Positions 16,603 through 23,036 of a stretch of DNA of 32,359 nucleotides are shown one piece after another. The notes beneath the pieces are model-generated. The model was not told where the DNA came from. It searched no databases and worked only from the letters and a program-made list of their open reading frames with translations. This DNA comes from Candidatus Synechococcus spongiarum LMB bulk15M (lineage in GTDB: Bacteria; Cyanobacteriota; Cyanobacteriia; PCC-6307; Cyanobiaceae): assembly GCA_002018045.1 (NCBI GenBank), contig MWLD01000074.1, forward strand, positions 1 to 32,359, read 5' to 3'. The position numbers were made by a program, and so were the translations under genes. Numbering within the stretch: position 1 is the first letter of the stretch; each line of letters starts with the position of its first letter.

Positions 16603-17373
16603 TCACCCACCACAGAACACATGTTGGCGGTGCCAAGCCAGATGGGCCTGGTGTTTGGGTGTGAGGGGGATGGGCTCTTGCCAGCGCAGTTCCACCTGGG
16701 CTGCCTGGCTGAGGCGGGGTGAAAACTGTGGCTGGCCCGCGGCATCGAAGCTTACCAAGCCTCGATCAAAGGCGGCATCCCAAAGGGCGGAGAGGAGCAG
16801 GCCGTTGTACACGTCCAGCCTGGTGGCATCGTTCTGGCAGTGAGACCACGGGACGATGTGGGAAGCCCGCAGCAGATCTTGATCGCCGATGCCGGTGAGC
16901 GGGCAGCAGCCCTGCCAGTATTCCATGAGGCTGACGCGAAAAATGTCCTGGCCGATGCGCTGAACCACCAATCGCTCGGCCTCGGTTGTGCGGGGCAGAC
17001 CGCGAATCCGGGCCACGAACTGCTGCAGCGGTGCATCGGGGAGGCTGGCGGAGAGAGCGTAGACCCGTGGCAGCACGCCGTAGAGAGCGCCAAGGCCGGG
17101 GAAGCTGTAACGGGCCAGACCGGGACCGGCCATGGCCGTGGGGACGAGGCCAATCGCCTCAATAACCCCGCCATGATCCAGAGCCAGGAACCAAGGCCCC
17201 TGGTCTCCGGCAGCGGCCAAGGACAGGGTTCCCGGAACGGTGGTGGAGGTGAAAGCGGCCCAGCCCTCGCTTGCTGACGGCATGGTCCGGCGAAAACCAT
17301 GCTGCCATGCGGCCTTCTCGCACTCCTGGCGGACGATGAAGGACTGGGGCGCCTGGACCGTGGGCGTGCTCAT
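16603..17373 (-). CDS. HNH endonuclease-domain protein
   Basis: A 256-residue protein whose C-terminal half fits the HNH_2 type nuclease. It has CCPLTG (156-161), ASHIVPWSHC (170-179) with the metal/catalytic histidine H172, and NGLLLSALWDAAFDRGLVSF (190-209), which carries the later HNH residues. The N-terminal 130 residues may be a sensor or DNA-recognition domain, with no clear assignment. Such proteins are common near restriction and defence genes. It is divergent from the AAA ATPase gene (106-nt spacer) and its stop lies just beyond the rimO relic. The start ATG 17373 gives MSTPTVQAPQSFIVRQE. Confidence 0.85.
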   Translation of the reverse strand: MSTPTVQAPQSFIVRQECEKAAWQHGFRRTMPSASEGWAAFTSTTVPGTLSLAAAGDQGPWFLALDHGGVIEAIGLVPTAMAGPGLARYSFPGLGALYGVLPRVYALSASLPDAPLQQFVARIRGLPRTTEAERLVVQRIGQDIFRVSLMEYWQGCCPLTGIGDQDLLRASHIVPWSHCQNDATRLDVYNGLLLSALWDAAFDRGLVSFDAAGQPQFSPRLSQAAQVELRWQEPIPLTPKHQAHLAWHRQHVFCGG

Positions 17374-17479
17374 CGGTGCAACAGCCTCATCAGCGCCCTT
17401 GGCCTGTGGGTTGTTTATGGGAATGCCTGGACACAGGCTCCAGCAATGTGGTACACCCTAGATCAGATCAGACAACGCC

Positions 17480-18628
17480 ATGGGTGGCGAACTGCCACTG
17501 CCAAGCCTCTCGATCTCCGGTTTCCGGGGATTTCCGAGCCTCTCAATCCCCCAACTGGGCCGCGTGACCTTGTTGACGGGGCGCAATGGGGTGGGCAAAA
17601 CAACGGTGCTGGATGCCATACGCATTTATGCTGCGACCACATATGACACCCCCTTTCCCTTGGCCACTCTGCTGGCGGAAAGGCTGAGACAACAGGACGA
17701 GTGGAGAGACGGTCTGGACGAGGATGGGGATAAGGTGCTCATTGCGGACTACAATACTCTGTTCCATGGCCGCTTCTTAACCCCTGGCCAGCCCATCTCC
17801 ATTGGTCCAGAGAATGACGAGAATAATGTCAAGCTTGAGGTGTATCAGGAAGGAACCTTGCCTAAGGAACAGGAAGAAAAACTAATTCTCTCACTCTCCC
17901 GCATAGAAGATACAGACATTCCACCTCTCTTGGTTACCTTTAAGAACCGTCCCAAGTATCTTTTGCCTTGGATGAGTAGCGAATCGAACATGAGGTTCCT
18001 AAATAGATATTTTTCTAGAATGGTGGATGACAATAGTGAGGAATCACCAGAGAAGCTTAACTGTGTATACATCGGCCCTAACTTGCCAAGCAACGAAGCC
18101 CTGGTTGAATTTATTGATAAAGTCGCTTTAACTGAAGAAGATTATAGACCGAAAGAGGCTCTAGAGTTGATTCTGGACTATAAAATCTATGGGATTGCCG
18201 TTGTTGGCAGAGATAAAAAGTCTCGGCCTCGGGTTATGGTGAAGTTATCGAAGCAAGAACCCCGTGTTCCTCTGAAAAGGCTGGGTGATGGGGTGATGCG
18301 CCTTTTTGGGATTGCTGCAGCTTTGGTAAAGAGCCGCAATGGCCTCCTTCTCATCGATGAAGTGGAAAATGGAATTCACTATTCTGTTCATGAAAAACTC
18401 TGGACGATGATTCTCAAAGCTGCCGGTGAACATAACATCCAGGTAGTGGCAACGACTCATAGCTGGGACACAATTGCTGGTTTTGCACGGGCTATGCAGA
18501 ATCCAAAGATAAAGAGTTTTAATTCTACTCTTGTAAGAATTGAAGGGCAAGGAGAAAATGCTCAAGCTGTCGAATACAGTAAAGAAGAAATAAAGACAGC
18601 ATCTCAACACAACATTGAAGTGAGGTAG
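17480..18628 (+). CDS. AAA/ABC-type ATPase of an ATPase-TOPRIM pair
   Basis: A 382-residue OLD/AAA_21-like ATPase. It has Walker A GRNGVGKTT (34-42), an ABC-like signature RLGDGVMRLFG (267-277), Walker B NGLLLIDEVENG (287-298; D293, E294) and the H-loop TTHS (325-328). The middle (about 50-260) holds the family-variable insert. The 3' two thirds are notably AT-rich compared with flanking genes, a sign of transfer. The stop is 4 nt before the TOPRIM gene, so the two form an operon. ATPase plus TOPRIM effector pairs (PARIS AriA/AriB, OLD, Gabija-like) are anti-phage systems; this looks like a relative, not a firm member. Confidence 0.88.
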   Translation: MGGELPLPSLSISGFRGFPSLSIPQLGRVTLLTGRNGVGKTTVLDAIRIYAATTYDTPFPLATLLAERLRQQDEWRDGLDEDGDKVLIADYNTLFHGRFLTPGQPISIGPENDENNVKLEVYQEGTLPKEQEEKLILSLSRIEDTDIPPLLVTFKNRPKYLLPWMSSESNMRFLNRYFSRMVDDNSEESPEKLNCVYIGPNLPSNEALVEFIDKVALTEEDYRPKEALELILDYKIYGIAVVGRDKKSRPRVMVKLSKQEPRVPLKRLGDGVMRLFGIAAALVKSRNGLLLIDEVENGIHYSVHEKLWTMILKAAGEHNIQVVATTHSWDTIAGFARAMQNPKIKSFNSTLVRIEGQGENAQAVEYSKEEIKTASQHNIEVR

Positions 18629-18632
18629 AGTG

Positions 18633-19415
18633 ATGAGTAATTTGCAAAACCGCATTTTATTGGTGGAAGGTGATGACGACAAGCATTTCGTCAAGAATTT
18701 CGTCGAGAATTTCTGCCGCAGAAGGTTATCTGAGAAATTAGCTTGCAAATTTGCGGACGAAGATGAAGAAAATAATAGTAATAATGATAACAGCAGGTCG
18801 GTACTTTATATTGATAGTCGCAGCAGGAAAAAAGGGGGCATTAAAAATATGATTGATGACATACCACTCAAGATCAAGGAAGCCGGAAGAGAGGCTGTAG
18901 GAATTCTAGCAGATGCTAACGGATACAGTCTTGACAGTTGTAAACATCCATGGCAAAAGATAAAAACTAAATTAGAGGAAGTTTTGACTTTAGAGGAACA
19001 CCTCCCAGAAAGACCTTGCCAAGAAGGACTTATTCGTCGTAATATAACACCCAAACAGAAACCGAAATCAACTCTTTGTATTGGCGTCTGGTTGATGCCA
19101 GACAATCAATCCAAGGGTGAACTTGAAAACTTTTTTGCAAGGCTAATTCATGAGAACAACCCAACGTGGGCACGCGCTAATGAATACATCAACCAATGTA
19201 TCGAATCAATGGAACAGGCAGACAATCAACGGGGTGGTTTTGATACGGGAAAGCCGTACAAGGTCTCGAAATCAAAAGTCTACGCATGGCTGGCGACAAG
19301 AAAGAAACCTGGCAAAATGGCCGCGGCCATTTCTGAAGGTCACGGCCTTGACTTTGATTCTGAACTGGCCCAACGCTTTGCTCGATGGCTTGAAAAACTG
19401 TTCTGTGATTTCTAA
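18633..19415 (+). CDS. TOPRIM (DUF3226-like) partner protein
   Basis: A 260-residue protein with a TOPRIM-type start ILLVEGDDDKHFV (8-20; E12 is the conserved acidic residue), a second acidic motif GILADANGYS (90-99; D94) and the DUF3226-like motif WLMPDNQSKGELENFFA (153-169). TOPRIM domains of this kind act as nucleases or tRNA-cleaving effectors when paired with an ATPase. ATG 18633 follows the ATPase stop by 4 nt; the overlapping upstream GTG (18630) is an alternative. The gene is AT-rich like its partner. It is convergent with the HEPN-like gene, 26 nt apart. The family call rests on motif pattern and is fairly sure; the exact activity is inferred. Confidence 0.82.
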   Translation: MSNLQNRILLVEGDDDKHFVKNFVENFCRRRLSEKLACKFADEDEENNSNNDNSRSVLYIDSRSRKKGGIKNMIDDIPLKIKEAGREAVGILADANGYSLDSCKHPWQKIKTKLEEVLTLEEHLPERPCQEGLIRRNITPKQKPKSTLCIGVWLMPDNQSKGELENFFARLIHENNPTWARANEYINQCIESMEQADNQRGGFDTGKPYKVSKSKVYAWLATRKKPGKMAAAISEGHGLDFDSELAQRFARWLEKLFCDF

Positions 19416-19441
19416 ATCGAGGTATCCCTAGAAGCACTGAC

Positions 19442-19960
19442 CTACTTGGACGTTTTGAGATTCTCCTGAAACAGTAGTGCCATAAGAAAAATTCTTGTTG
19501 CTTCATCATCTTTGATATTTTGCCATTTTTGGTGAGCTACTTTAGTTCCATTGAAAATAATCGTAGCATCTTCTTTGGTATAGCTACGGGCAAAATTGTA
19601 GTCAGCCTCATTGCGCTCATCTCGAAGAGAGCAAAAGGTGTTTGCTATGTGGGCTAGATCATCAGAAATCCTATGGTCTGCCAGCACATCCCTGATTTTC
19701 TGGCCAGGGTTTTTCTGGGCAAACCCCTGGCAAACATTTGCCATACTGCGATGGCCAAAGGCACGGATTACATAACCTCGTAGAAGTCTCTTCTTCGGTC
19801 CGCTACCCACCACAGCCACTGCTGCTTCATCAACAAGCAGAGAAAACAGGGAATAATACGCTGTCGAGATTGACCGCCTCAGATTGGCTTGCCTGGGTTT
19901 ACGTGAGTCCAGCTCGAGAAGGTGTTGTGCCTGCTGTAACAGGTCAGTAGCAAGGCTCAT
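19442..19960 (-). CDS. HEPN-like protein, putative toxin or RNase
   Basis: A 172-residue, mainly helical protein. LRRSISTAYYSLFSLLVDEA (27-46) and LRDERNEADYNF (112-123) are the helix pattern typical of HEPN-fold proteins, where an R-N-x-x-[AD]-Y/H element forms the RNase centre of dimeric toxins. The catalytic histidine of classical Rx4-6H is not present in that spot (RNEADY), so activity is uncertain. The start ATG overlaps the stop of the upstream small gene by ATGA, so the two are translationally coupled like a toxin-antitoxin pair. Confidence 0.65.
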   Translation of the reverse strand: MSLATDLLQQAQHLLELDSRKPRQANLRRSISTAYYSLFSLLVDEAAVAVVGSGPKKRLLRGYVIRAFGHRSMANVCQGFAQKNPGQKIRDVLADHRISDDLAHIANTFCSLRDERNEADYNFARSYTKEDATIIFNGTKVAHQKWQNIKDDEATRIFLMALLFQENLKTSK

Positions 19961-20322
19961 GCTGGCGCCTCCTGGTCCTCTTCAAGAGCAGCTTCCTGGC
20001 GTTCCAGCTCATCCAATTCCTCCTGTCCCGCTTTTGTGCGGAATCGTACATAGACCCAGCGCTTCTCCCCCGAGTTGGCAATCCGCTCACAGACCTGCTT
20101 ACGGATTTCCTCCAGTTTGTCAAATTCCCCCTGGCTGGTTTCAAGCTCAAACTTCTGGTTGGTTGCAAGAAGCACCCAGACCCAGATAGCCGGGTAGCCA
20201 AGGGAGTCTTCCCCAGTCTCCACCTTCCAGTTGGCAACTGGGGCGGCCCAGGGCTGGCCCTGTTCCTGCAACAAGGCGAGGATCTCCGACTCCTCAAGCA
20301 AAGCTGTTGATCTGATCATCAT
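19957..20322 (-). CDS. small partner of the HEPN-like protein, unknown
   Basis: A product of about 120 residues from ATG 20322 or 20319 (IRSTALLEESEILALLQEQG). It shows a mixed alpha/beta core (YPAIWVWVLLATNQKFELE, WVYVRFRTKAGQEE) and an acidic C terminus rich in Glu (LDELERQEAALEED). The acidity and the ATGA overlap with the downstream HEPN-like gene fit an antitoxin or chaperone-like role, which is inference. The frame remains open to 20487, but that extension is basic, overlaps the HEPN remnant region and is probably not translated. No nucleotidyltransferase (MNT) motif is seen. Confidence 0.6.
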   Translation of the reverse strand: MMIRSTALLEESEILALLQEQGQPWAAPVANWKVETGEDSLGYPAIWVWVLLATNQKFELETSQGEFDKLEEIRKQVCERIANSGEKRWVYVRFRTKAGQEELDELERQEAALEEDQEAPA

Positions 20323-20368
20323 CGTTGCGCCTCCCAGGCTGAACATGGTAGAAAGTGTAGCAGCAGGT

Positions 20369-20650
20369 TCAGCTTGCATCCATATGCTCCCCGCTCGCCT
20401 TTTCTGGCCTTCCCATCCCACTTGCCGTCTCCTTTTCGTTGATTGGTTTCTCGACATACTTTTTGACTTCTTTTTCTGTCTCATCAATCAAACGTTCGAC
20501 ATGATTTAGATAGCCCTCAACATGAGTCTTATTTAACTGTAAATTATCACTTCTCTGACCATGTGCAATTTTATGACGAATCTCAATATAATTATCAAGC
20601 TTGCTTGCTGCTTGTTCATCACTCATACGTTGCCATTTCCAACAACTAGA
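20369..20650 (-). pseudogene. 3' remnant of a HEPN (RiboL-PSP type) gene
   Basis: The segment encodes CWKWQRMSDEQAASKLDNYI followed by EIRHKIAHGQRS. This is the C-terminal half of HEPN_RiboL-PSP-like proteins, including the R-x4-H element (RHKIAH). Upstream, homology stops abruptly where the frame enters codons of the truncated methyltransferase in another phase (about 20650-20665). The N-terminal half is therefore lost and the two genes are fused at a deletion junction. A short product could start at ATG 20626 (85 codons), but it would lack part of the fold. Confidence 0.7.
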
Positions 20651-22568
20651 AAGTTTTGGTGGGCACCGTACGGCTGTGGACTGCCGGGGCGGCGCCGGTT
20701 TTCGGCAGCAGGAAGGCGGCCACGTAGAGATCCGCTGCGGCCCGGGCACGCTGGAAATCCGGAGTTTGGCGCAGATCCCGGAAGCGGGCAGCCTTGGTCT
20801 GAATTTGCCCCACCGTGTCCTCCCCCAGGTTGCGCAAGCGGGAAAACGCCAGCGCCAAGGGCTTCAGAGCTGGAACGATGGCGGCGCCGCTGCCTAGATC
20901 CAGTTCAATCTGGCCCCTCTTTGCGGCGCGGTTGGCTCTTTTGTAGTGGTTGGCGGCGGCTTCGTCGTCGCCGATCAGGGTCTTGTAGGCGGCGTCGGGA
21001 ACGCCGTCTGTCAACACGCCCAGGTCAACCAGGCCCAGCAGGGCGTCGCCGCAGCGAATTTGCCCATCCAGAAAACCCAGGGGGAGGCCGGGGGTCACCG
21101 TCTCGATCCAGAGGGCCACACGGGTGAGCTCCACAGCCATGGGGTTCTTGTCCACCCCGTGGAGACAGCAACGGGCCACGTCCCGCAGGGCAGGGCGGAA
21201 GTCCGCCAACCCTGGGGCGCCGTCGGCGCGGATGCGGGCCAGGCGGGTGGCCAGGCGACGGGCGGCGGCCAGCAGAAAGTGGCCCGAGCCGCAGGCCGGG
21301 TCCAGGATGGAGAGCTTGAGGAGCGCCGCGGCGGGGTCGGCGGCTTCCGCTTCGGTGCTGTCCAGAACGGGGTCAAGGGCGCTGTCCAGCAACGTCTGAA
21401 CCAAGCTGTCCGGGGTGTAGTAGGAGCCCGTGGTTTTGCGCTGGTTGCCTCTCCGTTCGCTGGCCTCGGCGGCAAACACCAGGCGGCGGCCGTCGGCCGC
21501 CGGTTGGGGTTGGAGTTCCAGAAGGGATTCATACACCGAGCCCAGTTCTTCGGTTTCCATGGCCCGCCAGTTGACCGGCACCCGGCCGGCCCGCTCCGGT
21601 AGCCACCCCAGATGCCAGAGGACCGCCATGAAGGCGTTGTTGGGTAGGCGGGCCGCTTCCAGGTTCGGCAACTGGTGGGGGGCGAAGAGGCCGCCAAGGG
21701 CGGGCAGGGCCAAGCGCGCCTCCCCATCGGCCAGGCCACGAAACACCACTTTCATGCCCTCATAGCGGTCGTGGTGCTTGTCCCACGTGGCGCGGCGTTG
21801 GCACTTGCGGCGCAGTGTGGTGAGGCTGTAGCCCTCCCCGTAAAGCTGGCGGGCGGCGGCTGTGCTGGAGACGGGGTGGAGCAAATTGCGGTCCTCCGCC
21901 ACCATCAGGAAGATGAGCCGATACACCAAGCGCAGGAGTTCATTGAACCAGTCCGCCAGGGGGATGTGGCCGGATTTCAACTGGCTGGCCAGATCGTGGT
22001 TGGCGCTCAGGAATCCGGAACCCAACACCTTGAGGGCCTCCCGCACCTGGCATTGTCCCGCAGCAGCCGCATCCGGCAGCCGTTGGTCACCAGGCCCCAG
22101 AGGGCATGGTCATGGTGGTTGAGCCAATCCTGGAGGGCAAAGGCGGGGGAGCAGGACCGGATCCGTGGAGAGGGTGGGGCTGCGGCGCTCCAACTCCTCC
22201 CCTGGCGGCGCCACCACCACGGGAACCCGATCCCCGGCAAGAAAGGACACAACCCCATCGGCTGGGGCAAGATCATGGAAGCCGAAGGTCTCAGCCAGAA
22301 ACTCCCGGACAAAGCGCTGCGTGGTGGCCAGGGAAGACTGTTGGCGCCGGGCAAACTCATCCCAGTGGGACTGGCCCACCCGGAAAGCCGTGGAGATCTC
22401 CTCGCGAATCGTCAGCCCTTTGCGGACGCCGTAGCTGGTGCGGGTGGCGGTGTCGTCTTCGGGGGCGCCAATCCGGGCCAACATGGCGGGGGCGATGAGG
22501 TTGCCCTCCAGGCTGAGGGAGGGCCAGACCCCCATCTCGGTGGCAGGTTGACGGGCCACGGCGCTCAA
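20646..22568 (-). pseudogene. N6-adenine DNA methyltransferase (Eco57I/PglX-like), broken
   Basis: The N-terminal piece (from TTG 22568; SHWDEFARRQQSSLATTQRF) reads to about 22150. A frame change follows, giving HALWGLVTNGCRMRLLRDNA. At about 22050 a second change with loss of perhaps 80 residues leads to the main frame: REALKVLGSGFLSANHDLAS, LVYRLIFLMVAEDRNLLHP, TTGSYYTPDSLVQTLL and SAM motif I ILDPACGSGHFLLAAA. The frame continues through IRCGDALLG and GVPDAAYKTLIGDDEAA and stops after ADLYVAAFLLPKTG, where it is fused to the HEPN remnant. In this family motif IV (NPPW/Y) follows that helix, so the catalytic motif and the whole target-recognition part are gone. It is overlapped (TTGA) by the coiled-coil gene and lies in the helicase operon. 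Confidence 0.85.
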
Positions 22569-22996
22569 GCCTCGGGCGTGGGCAGGCGTTCCAAAATCCG
22601 ATCCAGCTTCTCGTTCAAGGCCCTGTTGTCCGCTTTGACTTCTGCTTTGAAGTCTTGCAGGTCTTGCCGTTGCCTGGCCTCACTGGCGGCGATGGCTTTG
22701 CTCAGCCTGGCCTCCGTGGCGGTGACGTCCATCTTGACCGCTTCAATCTTCTCGGTCAGCCTGGTCTCCGTGGCGATAATCTCGTCACTGAGCCTGGTCT
22801 CCACGTCTCTGATATCACCCTTCAGAGACTGGAAACCCGCCACGCCAACACTGACCAGGGCAATCACCAGCGCACTGATGATGGCCCCCGCTACCACAGG
22901 CTCCAACCATTGACGCCACCAAGGGATCCGTGCTGGCGAATCCTGGTCTTCAGACTTGGTGATGGGCGGGCTGGAGGTCACCGCGCCATGGTTCAT
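22565..22996 (-). CDS. membrane-anchored coiled-coil protein
   Basis: A 143-residue product: a short cytoplasmic N terminus, one membrane helix (VVAGAIISALVIALVSVGVA, about 34-53), then a long coiled coil with heptad-like repeats (DVETRLSDEIIATETRLTEK, TEARLSKAIAASEARQ) up to the end. It sits between the DrmD-like gene and the methyltransferase, and its stop overlaps the methyltransferase start codon as TTGA. Similar coiled coils are often mere scaffolds. A role as membrane tether for the defence complex is speculation. Confidence 0.75.
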   Translation of the reverse strand: MNHGAVTSSPPITKSEDQDSPARIPWWRQWLEPVVAGAIISALVIALVSVGVAGFQSLKGDIRDVETRLSDEIIATETRLTEKIEAVKMDVTATEARLSKAIAASEARQRQDLQDFKAEVKADNRALNEKLDRILERLPTPEA

Positions 22997-23036
22997 GGAT
23001 CACCAGACCAGTCTAAGATCATGGTTTGGCCACGAC

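Noticed and set aside
21675-22913. 412-codon plus-strand frame opposite the methylase and coiled-coil genes
   Set aside because: Antisense to identifiable methylase and coiled-coil sequence; no domain of its own.
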